NCBI RefSeq assembly: GCF_023145115.1
Contig: NZ_JAGLEJ010000037.1
Span: 124,001-188,000, forward strand
Direction: 5' to 3'
Length of the DNA stretch: 64,000 nucleotides
From: Algiphilus sp.
GTDB taxonomy: Bacteria; Pseudomonadota; Gammaproteobacteria; Nevskiales; Nevskiaceae
The position numbers and the translations under genes were made by a program. The notes beneath the pieces are model-generated. The model had not been told where the DNA came from, made no database searches, and was given only the letters and a program-made list of their open reading frames with translations. Shown here piece by piece: positions 43,100 to 52,657 of the stretch; within the stretch, counting starts at the first letter, position 1, and every line of letters begins with the position of its first letter.

Positions 43100-44656
43100 T
43101 CAATCCTCCCCGGCCGGCCCGCGCCACAGCACCTCGTAGAGGTCGTGGCGCCGGTCCTTCCAGTTCTGCACGGTGCCCGACTGGCGCGCCTGGTGAAGCG
43201 CGTCGAGGTCGAGATCGGCGAAGGCGATCTGCTCGACGTTGGGCGTGGTGTCGGCGGCGACGCCGTCGCGCGCGAACGGGAAGTCGCACGGCGTGATGAT
43301 GGCGCTCTGCGCGTAGTGGATGTCCATGTTGTGGAAGCGCGGCAGGTTGCCGACGTTGCCGGCGATGGCGACGTAGACCTGGTTCTCGACCGCGCGCGCG
43401 TGCGCCGAGTAGCGCACGCGCAGGTAGCCGTTGCGCTCCTCGGTGGAGTACGGCACGAACAGCATGGTGGCGCCCTGGTTGACCAGATGGCGTGCCAGCT
43501 CGGGGAACTCGCTGTCGTAGCAGGTGAGCACGCCGATGGTGCCGCTGTCGGTCTCGATGGCACGCACCACGTCGCCGCCCTCGATCTGCCACCAGTAGCG
43601 CTCGCCGGGCGTCGGATGGATCTTGGGCTGCTCGTGCACGGCGCCGTCGCGCAGGAAGACGTGCGCCACGTTCTGCAGCGCGCCGTCGCGCGTGAACTGC
43701 GGGTGGCTGCCGGCGATGATGTTGACGTTGTAGCGGATCGCCAGTTCCTGGAAGAGCTCCTCGAGCTGCTCGTTGTAGTCCGCCAGGCGCCGGATGGAGT
43801 CCTGCGGGGACATCTCGCGGTCCTCGATGGAGAGCAGCTGGAACGCGAAGTACTCCGGGAACAGGACGAAGTCGGACTTGACGTCGGCCACCGCATCCAC
43901 GAAGTGGCGCACGATCTTGGCGAACTCGTCGAAACTCTCGATGCCGCGCTGCAGGTACTGCACCACCGCCAGGCGCACGACATTGGCCGGCCGGTCGGGC
44001 GCCGACGAGGTCTTGGTGGTGGTGACCTCGGCCTGGCGGTTGCGCCAGACCATGTGCGTGGCGTGGCCCACCGACTCGCGGTCCGAGGGAAGGTAGTTGC
44101 GGAGCACGCCGATGCACTCGAAGCCCTGCTGCAGCTGGAAGCTCATCACCGGGTCGCGGATCTTGCGCTCGCGCACCGCCTCGCAGTAGGCCTCGACATT
44201 CTCGTAGCGCTTGCGCCGGCGCGCGTAGCCCGGGATCCGCCCGCCGAAGACGATGCCCTTGAGCATCTCGTCGACGCACAGCTTGCGGCGTGCCGAGTAG
44301 AGCCGGTGGCCGATGCGCAGGCCGCGGTAGTCGGGGTCGACGCAGACCTCGTAGGCGTAGAGCCACTCGCCGTCCGGGTCGTCGGTGGTGCCGTAGCCGC
44401 CGCCGGTGATCTGGCGCCAGTTGTGGTGCGCCAGCGCGCGTTCCTCGGAGATGCGCAGCGATGCCGAGTAGCCCACGATGGCGTCCTCGTAGATCGCCAG
44501 CATGTGGCCCTTGGGGAAATGGTTCAGCTGGCCGCGGAGCTGGTCGGTGCTGTACGGCCCCATCTCGGTGTAGACCTTCGCCACCAGCGCGTGGATGGCG
44601 GGGATGTCGTCCGGGGTGGCCTGTCGGATGTAGAGCTTCTGGCCGCGCTTGGGCAT
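43100..44656 (-). CDS. Bifunctional GNAT acetyltransferase / carbon-nitrogen hydrolase (518 aa)
   Basis: Residues 1-210 are a GNAT domain (IRQATPDDIPAIHALV, VDPDYRGLRIGHRLYSARRKL) and residues 226-518 a nitrilase-type domain with E268 in FPEYF, K345 in QPKIHP and C379 in LTCYDSEFPE. This fusion is a known, widely distributed but poorly characterised family. Cytoplasmic. It probably transfers an acyl group and hydrolyses an amide of a related metabolite; the substrate is unknown. Divergent from the glycosyltransferase gene with PhoB-box-like repeats in the gap. Confidence 0.88.
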   Translation of the reverse strand: MPKRGQKLYIRQATPDDIPAIHALVAKVYTEMGPYSTDQLRGQLNHFPKGHMLAIYEDAIVGYSASLRISEERALAHHNWRQITGGGYGTTDDPDGEWLYAYEVCVDPDYRGLRIGHRLYSARRKLCVDEMLKGIVFGGRIPGYARRRKRYENVEAYCEAVRERKIRDPVMSFQLQQGFECIGVLRNYLPSDRESVGHATHMVWRNRQAEVTTTKTSSAPDRPANVVRLAVVQYLQRGIESFDEFAKIVRHFVDAVADVKSDFVLFPEYFAFQLLSIEDREMSPQDSIRRLADYNEQLEELFQELAIRYNVNIIAGSHPQFTRDGALQNVAHVFLRDGAVHEQPKIHPTPGERYWWQIEGGDVVRAIETDSGTIGVLTCYDSEFPELARHLVNQGATMLFVPYSTEERNGYLRVRYSAHARAVENQVYVAIAGNVGNLPRFHNMDIHYAQSAIITPCDFPFARDGVAADTTPNVEQIAFADLDLDALHQARQSGTVQNWKDRRHDLYEVLWRGPAGED

Positions 44657-44693
44657 GGTGGAACTCGCTTGTGGGACAGGACGCCGCTGGCGG

Positions 44694-44744
44694 GCGTCAT
44701 GGAACCGTCATCGCACTGTCACGGAGTGACAACGCCGGCGTCAT
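44694..44744 (+). promoter_or_regulatory. Tandem PhoB-box-like repeats upstream of the glycosyltransferase gene
   Basis: GCGTCAT (44694), CCGTCAT (44705) and CTGTCAC (44716) repeat every 11 bp, the periodicity and half-site shape of PHO boxes (CTGTCAT-N4). A further GCGTCAT at 44738 is in the same register with one unit skipped. TGTCAC and GTGACA also form a small palindrome at 44717-44731. The orientation suits transcription of the plus-strand gene at 44783. Confidence 0.55.
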
Positions 44745-44782
44745 AGGCTCGCGCCCATGCTCGTCAGGTGCGGAGTGCGGAC

Positions 44783-45931
44783 ATGCGCATAGCTTACGGG
44801 GTCATGGGATACGGACGCGGACACGCCATGCGCACGATGAGCGTGCTGCCCGCCCTCATGGCCGAGCACGAAGTCACGGTCTACGCCGGCGGCGACGCCT
44901 TCGATGTGCTCGCTCCTCTCTTCCCGACCGTCCGCATTCCGACCATCGGCTACCGCTACAACAACCGCGGCGGGCATTCGGTTCCCCGCACGGTCCGCGA
45001 GAATCTGGCGCCGATGGCCGATCTGCTGCTGCGCGGCCCGGGCACCGATGCCCTGGAGCGCGAGCTGACCAGCCGCGGTACCGAGCTCATCATCTCCGAC
45101 TCGGAGGCCTGGACGCACCGCGCCGGGCAGCGTCTCGGCATCCCGCGCATCAGCTTCGACCATGTCGGCATCATTGCCTGGTGCCGCCCGCACTTCCCGA
45201 CCGACCTGTGGCTGGCCGGCCAGCGCGATGCCTGGGGCTACCGCACCCTGATGGGCGAGCCCGACCGCGTGCTGATCTCCAGCTTCTATCCGGCCGAGCC
45301 GTACCGCGACGACGCGCGCATCGTCGGACCCATGCTGCGCGACGTGGTCAAGGCGCAGAAGCCGGCGCGCGGCGACTTCCTGCTGGTCTACTTCAACAAG
45401 GGCATGCACCAGTACCGCGCCCACGTCGACCGCACCCTGCGCCTTCTGGAGATGCCGGTGAAGGTCTACGGCACGCCCTGGGAAGGCAGCAGCGAGAACA
45501 TCGAGTTCTGCGCCCCCAGCAACGAGTGGTTCGTCCGCGATCTCGCCCAGTGCCGGGCCGTGCTGTCCACCGCCGGCAACCAGCTCATCGGCGAGGCGCT
45601 TCACCTGGGCAAGCCCCTGCTCGCCGTGCCCGAGGACGCCTTCGAGCAGCGCCTCAACGCGGCGATGGTCGAGCGCATGGGCGTCGGCATGCGGGTCGGC
45701 GCCAGCGCGCTGACGCCGTCGCACGTCGACCGCTTCCTGTCGCAGGAGGATGCCTTCGCCGCACGCACCGCCGAGTACGCCGGCGATGGCCGCACCGAAG
45801 CGGTGGCGACGCTCGACCGCTATATCCAGGAGCTCGGCGGCGCCCGCCAGCCGCGCCGCCGGCCCGCCGGGGCGGCGGCACGGCGCGCGCCGCGCGATCG
45901 CGCCGCGGGCGACCACGCCACCGCGCACTGA
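44783..45931 (+). CDS. Glycosyltransferase of the MJ1255/MurG-like superfamily (382 aa)
   Basis: MRIAYGVMGYGRGHAMRTMSVLPAL is the typical N-terminal glycine-rich strand-loop of GT-B glycosyltransferases in the MJ1255 family; the acceptor/donor part includes FCAPSNEWFVRDLAQCRAVLSTAGNQLIGEALHLGKPLLAVPEDAFEQ, the nucleotide-sugar binding region. No signal peptide; probably membrane-associated in the cytoplasm. ATG 44783 follows GGAG; a GTG at 44768 is in frame. The PHO-like repeats upstream suggest induction by phosphate shortage, which fits glycolipid synthesis replacing phospholipids; this link is inference. Confidence 0.8.
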   Translation: MRIAYGVMGYGRGHAMRTMSVLPALMAEHEVTVYAGGDAFDVLAPLFPTVRIPTIGYRYNNRGGHSVPRTVRENLAPMADLLLRGPGTDALERELTSRGTELIISDSEAWTHRAGQRLGIPRISFDHVGIIAWCRPHFPTDLWLAGQRDAWGYRTLMGEPDRVLISSFYPAEPYRDDARIVGPMLRDVVKAQKPARGDFLLVYFNKGMHQYRAHVDRTLRLLEMPVKVYGTPWEGSSENIEFCAPSNEWFVRDLAQCRAVLSTAGNQLIGEALHLGKPLLAVPEDAFEQRLNAAMVERMGVGMRVGASALTPSHVDRFLSQEDAFAARTAEYAGDGRTEAVATLDRYIQELGGARQPRRRPAGAAARRAPRDRAAGDHATAH

Positions 45932-45933
45932 GC

Positions 45934-46362
45934 CTAGTCGCGCGCGCGGAAGTCCAGCGCTGCCGAGTTGATGCAGTAGCGCTTGCCGGTGGGCGCCGGT
46001 CCGTCGTCGAAGACGTGCCCCATGTGCGCGTCGCAGCGCGCGCAGTGCACCTCGGTCCGCGTCATGCCGAGCGAGGTGTCGGTCGTGGTGGCGACCGGTG
46101 CGTCCTCGGCGGGCTGCCAGTAGCTCGGCCAGCCGGATCCGGAGTCGTACTTGTGGACCGCATCGAACATGGGCGCGCCGCAGCACACGCAGTGATAGCG
46201 CCCGTCGGCGTGATGATCGTGGTAGGCACCGGTGAAGGCGCGCTCGGTACCATGCTGGCGCGTGACGCGATAGCTTTCCTCCGGCAGCTGCTCGCGCCAG
46301 GCGTGATCGCTCTTCTCCACCCGTTCCGCCGCGGCGGATCCGGGACTTTCGGAATCCTGCAT
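45934..46362 (-). CDS. msrB: Peptide-methionine (R)-S-oxide reductase MsrB (142 aa)
   Basis: Reduces methionine-R-sulfoxide in proteins. HGTERAFTGAYHDHHADGRYHCVCCGAPMF, GSGWPSYWQP and RYCINSAALDF match the family; the last Cys is catalytic, and two CxxC pairs (CVCC and CARC) bind zinc. The ATG at 46362 follows AGGTGGAG on the minus strand. Its start codon overlaps the start codon of the divergent lipoprotein-like gene (GCATGC), so one of the two starts may be further in. It ends just after the glycosyltransferase stop. Confidence 0.93.
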   Translation of the reverse strand: MQDSESPGSAAAERVEKSDHAWREQLPEESYRVTRQHGTERAFTGAYHDHHADGRYHCVCCGAPMFDAVHKYDSGSGWPSYWQPAEDAPVATTTDTSLGMTRTEVHCARCDAHMGHVFDDGPAPTGKRYCINSAALDFRARD

Positions 46363-47368
46363 GCTCCACCTCCGGTTGGTTGACGGCGCCGCGAGCCGCG
46401 CGGCGCCATGCCACGATGATGCCGCACCGCGGCCGGGCAATGGCGCGCGTATCGCGCTCGTCGCCGCGTGCGTGCTCCTGGGCAGCTGCGCGCGCGCCTT
46501 CGGCGGCGATGCGACACCGCTGCGATCGCCGGCGCTGGTCGAGCTCAGCGGCCTGGCGCCGGCGACCGGTTCGTCCGTCCACTGGGGCCACAACGATCAC
46601 GGCAACGCGGCGCGGCTCTACCGGGTGGGCCCCGACGGCGCCGATCTCGGGACGGTCGCGGTCGAGGGGGCGCGCAACCGCGACTGGGAGGATCTCGCCT
46701 GGATGGATACCGCCGAGGGGCGCTGCCTGCTGGTGGGCGACATCGGCGACAACCTGGCGCGGCGCGAGCATGCTCGGGTGTACTTCGTGCCGGAGCCGGC
46801 GGCCGATGCCGACACGGTCGCGGCCGCCGGAACCCTGACGGTGCGCTACCCGGACGGCGCGCGCGACGCCGAGGGGCTGGCCTTCGATCCGCGCGAGCGC
46901 GCGCTCTATCTGCTCAGCAAGCGCGAGACGCCGCCGGTGCTCTACCGGTTGCCGGTGGGAGCGACCTGCGCCGCCGGGAACGATGCCAGCACCGTGGCCG
47001 AGCGTGTCGCCGACGTCGTGCTGCCGCCGCCACCGCCCTGGCAGCTGTTCTCCGGGCCGCACTTCGGTCTGATGTTCAATCTGCCCACCGCGCTCGATAT
47101 CAGCACCGACGGCGCGCGCCTGGCGGTGCTCGCCTACGGCGCGGTGGTGGTCTACGACCGCGCCGACGGCGAGGGCTGGGCGTCGGCGCTGCTGCGTCGC
47201 GGCGCGCGCGTGATCTTCCCGCCGATGGAGCAGGCCGAGGCGCTGGCACTCTCGGCGGACGGTACCAGCGCGCTGATCGGCAGCGAGGGGGAACCCGGGC
47301 ACGTGCAGCGGGTCGTACTGCCGGCCTTCGATGCGAAGCGCCCGCGGCGCGCCCAGCCACTAGACTAG
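46361..47368 (+). CDS. Putative secreted beta-propeller-like lipoprotein (up to 335 aa)
   Basis: Unrecognised family. IALVAACVLLGSCARA looks like a lipoprotein signal with Cys in a lipobox, starting about 30 residues in, so the true start is uncertain: ATG 46361 has no clear ribosome site and TTG 46376 is an alternative. The mature part has repeated strands such as ELSGLAPATGSSVHWGHNDHGNAARLYRV and DGARDAEGLAFDPRERALYLLSKRE, as in propeller proteins of the SdiA-regulated or phytase-like kind. Probably periplasmic or outer-membrane-attached. Followed by the M13 peptidase gene after 31 bp. Confidence 0.65.
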   Translation: MLHLRLVDGAASRAAPCHDDAAPRPGNGARIALVAACVLLGSCARAFGGDATPLRSPALVELSGLAPATGSSVHWGHNDHGNAARLYRVGPDGADLGTVAVEGARNRDWEDLAWMDTAEGRCLLVGDIGDNLARREHARVYFVPEPAADADTVAAAGTLTVRYPDGARDAEGLAFDPRERALYLLSKRETPPVLYRLPVGATCAAGNDASTVAERVADVVLPPPPPWQLFSGPHFGLMFNLPTALDISTDGARLAVLAYGAVVVYDRADGEGWASALLRRGARVIFPPMEQAEALALSADGTSALIGSEGEPGHVQRVVLPAFDAKRPRRAQPLD

Positions 47369-47399
47369 CGCGCACCCTCGAACGCAACCGGGAGCCTCC

Positions 47400-49517
47400 A
47401 TGCTGTTGTCGTCCGCGCGTGTCCTTGCACCGGCGCTGCTCGCGCTCACGATCTCCCCGGTCGCGCCGGCGACACCGGCAGGCGCCGGGACGGAGCCGTC
47501 GTCGGGCGTGATCCGGGCCAACATGGATCCGTCGGTGGATCCCGGCGACGACTTCTACCGGTACGTCAACGGCCGCTGGCTGGCCCGCACCGAGATCCCC
47601 GCGGACCGCTCCAACTACGGCACCTTCTCGATCCTGCACGACCGCACCCGCGAGCAGCTGCGCGCCCTGGTCGAGGCCATTCCGGCCGAGGGAGCCGATA
47701 CGGAGAGCGCCAAGCTGGCGGCGCTGTACCGCAGCTACATGGATCTCGGCGCCATCGAGGCGCGCGGCATCGCGCCGCTGCAGCCGCTGCTGGACCGCAT
47801 CGCCGGCATCGACGCGCGCGATCAGCTGCCGGCGCTGCTCGCCGATCTGCAGCGCATCGGCGTCGAGCTGCCGGTGGGGCTGTCCATCTACCGCGATGCG
47901 CGCGCGCCGGAGCGCTACGCGCTGTACCTGAGCCAGTCCGGGCTCGGGCTGCCGGATCGCGCCTACTACCTGTCCGACAAGGCGCGCTTCGCCGAGCTGC
48001 GGCCGGCCTACCGGGCCCACGTCCGGCGGTTGCTGGCCCTGGCCGGGGTCGCCGACGCCGGCCGGCGCGCCGAGGCCGTCATGACGCTGGAGCGCGACCT
48101 CGCCGACGCGCACTGGACGCGCGTGGCGTCGCGCGATCGCGAGGCGACCTACAACCCGGTGCCGCTTGCCGAGCTCGGCGAGCGCGCGCCCGGCTTCGAC
48201 TGGCGGGCCTTCTTCGCCGCCCTCGGGCAGACCGAGCCCGAGCGCGTCATCGTGCGCCAGCCGGAAGCGGTGGCGGCGACCGCGCGCATGCTCGGCGAGG
48301 CCGACCTCGACCGGCTGCGCGGCTGGATCGCCTATCACACCGTCGCCGCGCTGGCGCCCTATCTGAGCTCGCCGCTGGTGGACGAGCACTTCGCCTTCCA
48401 CCAGGCCACGCTGAGCGGCGTCGAGCGTCAGAAGCCGCGCTGGAAGCGCGCGCTGAGCCTGGTCGAGGACGGCATGGGGGAGGCGCTGGGCAAGCGCTAC
48501 GTGGCGGCGCACTTCCCGGCCCGCCAGCGCGCGCGCGTGCAGCGCATGGTCGACTACCTGACCGAGGCCTACCGCCAGCGCATCGCGGCGCTGGAATGGA
48601 TGAGCCCGGACACGCGCGCCGAGGCGCTCGACAAGCTGTCGCGGTTCACCACCAAGATCGGCTATCCCGACGAGTGGCGTGACTACGGCGGGCTGGAGGT
48701 GCGCGCCGACGATCTCTTCGGCAATGTCCTGCGCCTGCGCCGGCACGAGTTCGCGCATCACTACGGCAAGCTCGGCCATCCCATCGACGAGGACGAGTGG
48801 TTCATGACGCCGCAGACGGTCAACGCCTACTACAGTCCGGGCGGCAACGAGATCGTCTTTCCGGCCGCCATCCTGCAGCCGCCGTTCTTCCATCCGGACG
48901 CCGACGACGCCATCAACTACGGCGCCATCGGCGGCGTCATCGGCCACGAGATCGGGCACGGCTTCGATGACCAGGGCTCGCGCTTCGACGGAACCGGCCG
49001 CATGCGCGACTGGTGGACCGAAGCCGATCGCGAGCGCTTCGAGGACCGCACCGGTGCGCTGGTCGCGCAGTACGACGCCTTCTGTCCGCTGCCCGACCAC
49101 TGCGTCAACGGCGCGCTGTCACTGGGCGAGAACATCGGCGACCTCGGCGGCCTCGGCATCGCCCGGGTGGCCCATGGCCTGGCGCTCGCGGATGCCGCGC
49201 AGGAAGGCGACGCGGATGCCCTCTTCAGCGGCGAGATCGGCACCGGCCGCGCGCGCGGCACGGTCAGCAACGCGGTGATCGACGGCTTCTCGCCCGAGCA
49301 GCGCTTCTTCATCGGCTGGGGGCAGATCTGGGCGCGCAAGTACCGCGAGTCCGAGCTCATCAACCGGCTCAACAACGGTCCGCATTCGCCCGACCGCTAC
49401 CGCGCCAACGGCGTGGTGCGCAACATCGATGCCTGGTACGCGGCCTTCGACGTCCAGCCCGACGACGCGCTCTACCTGCCGCCCGATGCGCGCGTCTCGA
49501 TCTGGCGCGGCGACTGA
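47400..49517 (+). CDS. M13 family zinc metallopeptidase (neprilysin/PepO type, 705 aa)
   Basis: Secreted endopeptidase. A signal peptide (LLSSARVLAPALLALTISPVAPA) is followed by the M13 N-terminal domain with PGDDFYRYVNGRW, the zinc motif HEIGH at 516-520 in VIGHEIGHGFDDQGSRFDG, the third ligand in LGENIGDLGGL and the C-terminal FIGWGQIWARKYR. All catalytic elements are present. Probably periplasmic peptide degradation or processing. The gene downstream starts immediately after its stop (TGAATG). Confidence 0.92.
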   Translation: MLLSSARVLAPALLALTISPVAPATPAGAGTEPSSGVIRANMDPSVDPGDDFYRYVNGRWLARTEIPADRSNYGTFSILHDRTREQLRALVEAIPAEGADTESAKLAALYRSYMDLGAIEARGIAPLQPLLDRIAGIDARDQLPALLADLQRIGVELPVGLSIYRDARAPERYALYLSQSGLGLPDRAYYLSDKARFAELRPAYRAHVRRLLALAGVADAGRRAEAVMTLERDLADAHWTRVASRDREATYNPVPLAELGERAPGFDWRAFFAALGQTEPERVIVRQPEAVAATARMLGEADLDRLRGWIAYHTVAALAPYLSSPLVDEHFAFHQATLSGVERQKPRWKRALSLVEDGMGEALGKRYVAAHFPARQRARVQRMVDYLTEAYRQRIAALEWMSPDTRAEALDKLSRFTTKIGYPDEWRDYGGLEVRADDLFGNVLRLRRHEFAHHYGKLGHPIDEDEWFMTPQTVNAYYSPGGNEIVFPAAILQPPFFHPDADDAINYGAIGGVIGHEIGHGFDDQGSRFDGTGRMRDWWTEADRERFEDRTGALVAQYDAFCPLPDHCVNGALSLGENIGDLGGLGIARVAHGLALADAAQEGDADALFSGEIGTGRARGTVSNAVIDGFSPEQRFFIGWGQIWARKYRESELINRLNNGPHSPDRYRANGVVRNIDAWYAAFDVQPDDALYLPPDARVSIWRGD

Positions 49518-50141
49518 ATGCCACCGGCGGTCGACTGCGCGGGCGGGTGGCGGTGGCACGCGGCGATAGCGACGATGGTCGCGGCGCTGGGTGTATCCGC
49601 GACCGCGCCGGTGCGGGCCGCGGAGGATGCTCCGGTTTCGCTGCGCATCCTGGGGTTCGTCGAGCACGTCCGCATCCTGGAGTCGCCTCCGCTGCGCGTG
49701 AAGGCGCGGCTCGACACCGGCGCGCGGACCTCCTCGCTGACCGCGCGCAATCCGGTCACGACCCAGCGCAACGGGGTCGAGTGGATCGCCTTCGAGGTCG
49801 ACGACCCCGATGATGGTGTCGAGGCGGTGCGCTACCAGCTGCCGGTCGAGCGCTATGTGCGCATCAAGCGCCACGACGGCAGTCACCAGCGCCGCCCGGT
49901 GGTCCGCATGCACTTCTGCCTGGCGGATGTGGCACTGGTGCGCGAGGTGTCCCTGATCGATCGCAGCGAGCTCATGTATCCCATGCTGATCGGGCGCAAT
50001 TTCCTCGCTGGCCGCATACTCGTCGACGCTTCGGATAGTCTGACCACGGATCCGGCCTGCCCCGCCGACGGCGGAGCACGCGAAAACGGCAAGAACGACA
50101 GCGGGGACGAGCACGATGACGACGGCGATGAAGCCGAGTAG
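49518..50141 (+). CDS. Retropepsin-like aspartyl protease, RimK-associated (207 aa)
   Basis: Often annotated as ATP-dependent zinc protease. A signal segment (AAIATMVAALGVSATAPVRAA) is followed by RLDTGARTSSLTA with the active-site Asp66, and later MYPMLIGRNFLAGRILVD typical of the family. Such proteins occur with ATP-grasp RimK-like ligases. Here the next two genes are the membrane transglutaminase-like protein and the RimK-like ligase, so the three form a known genomic trio of unknown physiological role. Confidence 0.83.
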   Translation: MPPAVDCAGGWRWHAAIATMVAALGVSATAPVRAAEDAPVSLRILGFVEHVRILESPPLRVKARLDTGARTSSLTARNPVTTQRNGVEWIAFEVDDPDDGVEAVRYQLPVERYVRIKRHDGSHQRRPVVRMHFCLADVALVREVSLIDRSELMYPMLIGRNFLAGRILVDASDSLTTDPACPADGGARENGKNDSGDEHDDDGDEAE

Positions 50142-50177
50142 CGGAAGCGCGCACGCGCCTGATCGAAGCACCGCGCC

Positions 50178-51698
50178 ATGAGGCTGCACGTCTGGCTGCT
50201 GGCGCTCTCCCTGGTGGCGCTCGGTCTGGGTATGGCGTGGTACAAGCACAGCGCGCTGGGCTTTCCGCTCACCGCTCAGGCCACCACCGATACCTGGATC
50301 GTGGAGGCCCGGCTCGGATTCGTGCCCATCGGCGGGGCAGTCAAGGCCGAGCTCATGCTGCCCGAGGATCCGCCCGGGTACCGGGTGCTCGAGGAGAACT
50401 TCATATCGCGCGGCTACGGTGTCGCCGTCGAGCGCATCGACGGCCAGCGCACGGCGGTGTGGACGCAGCGGCGCCCCAGTGGCCGCCAGGCGCTGTTCTA
50501 CCGCGCCACCATGCTGCCGCAGGAAATGCAGCGCGAGGCCGAGGCGGAGTCACCCGCCCCGCCCCCGGTTCCCGAGTACGAGGAGCCCTATCTGCAGGCG
50601 GTCAACTCGGTGCTGGACGAGGTGCGCAGCCGTTCCGCGGATGTCGCCACCTTCGCCTCGATGCTGATGCAGATGCTCGCCAGCCCCGAGGGCAACGACA
50701 ACATCCGTCTGATGCTCGAGGGCAAGCGCTCGGATGTCGACAAGGTGGCCACTGCCATCCACATGCTGGCGGGTGCGCGCATCCCGGCGCGCATGGTGCG
50801 CGGCATCACGCTCGAGGACGGCGCGCGCGATCTGCAGCCCTCGACCTGGCTGGAGGTCCACAACGGAAGCCGCTGGGTGCCCATCAATCCGGCCAACGGC
50901 AACACCGGCTATCCCGACAACTTCGTCAAGTGGTGGAAGAGCGAGGCCGATCCGGCGCGCGTCACGCGCGCCCGCGAGGTCAACGTGCGCTTCGCCTCCA
51001 AGCGCAGCCAGCTCGATGCCATGGAAGCGCTCAGCGAGGGCACGCAGACGGGTACCTCCGGGTTCGTGGAGTTCTCCCTGCTCAACCTGCCGGTGCAGAC
51101 ACAGAACCTCTACCGCATCCTGCTGCTGGTGCCGCTCGGCGTGCTGCTCATCGTGGTGCTCCGCAACGTCGTCGGGGTCAAGACCTTCGGCACCTTCATG
51201 CCGGTGCTGATCGCCATCAGCTTCCGCGAGACCCAGCTCATCGGCGGCGTCGTGCTGTTCACCATCGTGACCGCGCTCGGGTTGTCGGTGCGCTTCTACC
51301 TGGAGCGGCTGAAGCTGCTCCTGGTCCCGCGCCTGGCGGCCGTGGTGGTGGTGGTCATCCTGCTCATCGCGATGCTCAGCGTGCTCAGCTACCAGCTGCG
51401 CCTGCCCACCGGCCTGTCCGTCTCGCTGTTCCCCATCGTCATCCTGGCGATGACCATCGAGCGCATGTCCATCGTCTGGGAGGAGCACGGGCCCGGCGAG
51501 TCGCTGCGTCAGGGGCTCGGCAGCCTGCTGGTGGCGGTGGCCGCCTATCTGCTCATGTTCCAGAGCAACATGGAGCACCTCATGCTGGTCTTCCCGGAGC
51601 TGCTGCTGGTGGTGCTCGCCATCGTGCTGCTGCTCGGGCGCTACACCGGCTACCGCCTCACCGAGCTGGTGCGCTTCCGCAACATGGAGTCCGATTGA
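50178..51698 (+). CDS. Inactive transglutaminase-like protein fused to a 7TM domain (UUP1 family, 506 aa)
   Basis: One N-terminal membrane segment (VWLLALSLVALGLGMAW), a periplasmic region with a transglutaminase-like fold (AIHMLAGARIPARMVRGITLEDG and PSTWLEVHNGSRWVPINP) that lacks a clear Cys-His-Asp triad, then about seven transmembrane helices from residue 310 on. Inner-membrane protein. It is coupled to the RimK-like gene by a one-base overlap (TGATG). Function unknown; perhaps export or sensing of a peptide made by the ligase. Confidence 0.82.
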   Translation: MRLHVWLLALSLVALGLGMAWYKHSALGFPLTAQATTDTWIVEARLGFVPIGGAVKAELMLPEDPPGYRVLEENFISRGYGVAVERIDGQRTAVWTQRRPSGRQALFYRATMLPQEMQREAEAESPAPPPVPEYEEPYLQAVNSVLDEVRSRSADVATFASMLMQMLASPEGNDNIRLMLEGKRSDVDKVATAIHMLAGARIPARMVRGITLEDGARDLQPSTWLEVHNGSRWVPINPANGNTGYPDNFVKWWKSEADPARVTRAREVNVRFASKRSQLDAMEALSEGTQTGTSGFVEFSLLNLPVQTQNLYRILLLVPLGVLLIVVLRNVVGVKTFGTFMPVLIAISFRETQLIGGVVLFTIVTALGLSVRFYLERLKLLLVPRLAAVVVVVILLIAMLSVLSYQLRLPTGLSVSLFPIVILAMTIERMSIVWEEHGPGESLRQGLGSLLVAVAAYLLMFQSNMEHLMLVFPELLLVVLAIVLLLGRYTGYRLTELVRFRNMESD

Positions 51699-52657
51699 TG
51701 CGGTGGATCGCGTCGCCCTGGGCGCTGCGCCGGGCCGGCATCGCCGGGATGAACTGGCGCAACGCCGAGCTCATCGCCGAGCAGAATCCGCGCCGCTTCT
51801 ATCCGCGCGTCGATGACAAGCTGCTCACCAAGAAGCTGGCCCAGGCCGCCGGCATCTCGGTGCCCGAGCTGTATGCCGAGGTGCGCACCAACCATGACGC
51901 CGCCGACATGCGGGAGATCCTGCGGACCCTCGACGATTTCGTCATCAAGCCCGCACACGGCGCCGGCGGCGAGGGTGTGACGGTGGTGGTCGGCCGTTCC
52001 GGCGAGATGTTCCGCAAGGCCAGCGGCGCGCTCATCGGCGAGGATGCGCTGACCCATCACGTCTCCAACATCCTCTCCGGGATGTACAGCCTGGGCGGGC
52101 GGCCGGACACGGCGATGATCGAGCAGCGCGTGATCTTCGACCCGCTGTTCGAGCGCATCACCCATCAGGGCGTGCCCGACATCCGCACCGTGGTCTATCG
52201 TGGCGTGCCCATCATGGCGATGGTGCGCCTTCCCACCCGCCTGGCCGACGGCAAGGCCAACCTGCATCAGGGCGCGGTGGGTGCCGGTGTCGACATCGGC
52301 AGCGGCACGCTGATGACCGGCATCTGGCAGAACGCGCCGACCGAACACCACCCCGACACGCACAACCGCATCGCCGGTCTGCAGATCCCGCAGTGGGAGC
52401 GCCTGCTGGAGCTCGCCGCGCGCTGCTACGAGCTCACCGGGCTGGGCTATCTGGGCGTCGACGTGGTGCTGGACGCCTATCGCGGCCCGCTCATGCTCGA
52501 GCTCAATGCGCGCCCGGGGCTGAGCATCCAGCTCGCCAACCGTGCCGGTCTGCGCACGCGCGTCGGCACCGTCGACAGCGATGCCCCGCACGGCGCGCCG
52601 GCACCGGCCCGCGTGGCCTTCGCCATGGACGCGTTCAGGAGCGCGGCGACGGCGTAG
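51698..52657 (+). CDS. Alpha-L-glutamate ligase-like ATP-grasp protein (RimK-like, 319 aa)
   Basis: ATP-grasp ligase: FVIKPAHGAGGEGVTVVVGR binds ATP, YLGVDVVLDAYRGPLMLELNARPGLSIQLANRAGL carries the magnesium-binding and catalytic residues near the C terminus. Probably adds glutamate or another amino acid to an unknown acceptor. ATG 51698 overlaps the previous stop by one base. Third gene of the retropepsin/7TM/ligase trio. Its 3' end overlaps the convergent DNA glycosylase gene by 23 bp. Confidence 0.85.
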   Translation: MRWIASPWALRRAGIAGMNWRNAELIAEQNPRRFYPRVDDKLLTKKLAQAAGISVPELYAEVRTNHDAADMREILRTLDDFVIKPAHGAGGEGVTVVVGRSGEMFRKASGALIGEDALTHHVSNILSGMYSLGGRPDTAMIEQRVIFDPLFERITHQGVPDIRTVVYRGVPIMAMVRLPTRLADGKANLHQGAVGAGVDIGSGTLMTGIWQNAPTEHHPDTHNRIAGLQIPQWERLLELAARCYELTGLGYLGVDVVLDAYRGPLMLELNARPGLSIQLANRAGLRTRVGTVDSDAPHGAPAPARVAFAMDAFRSAATA

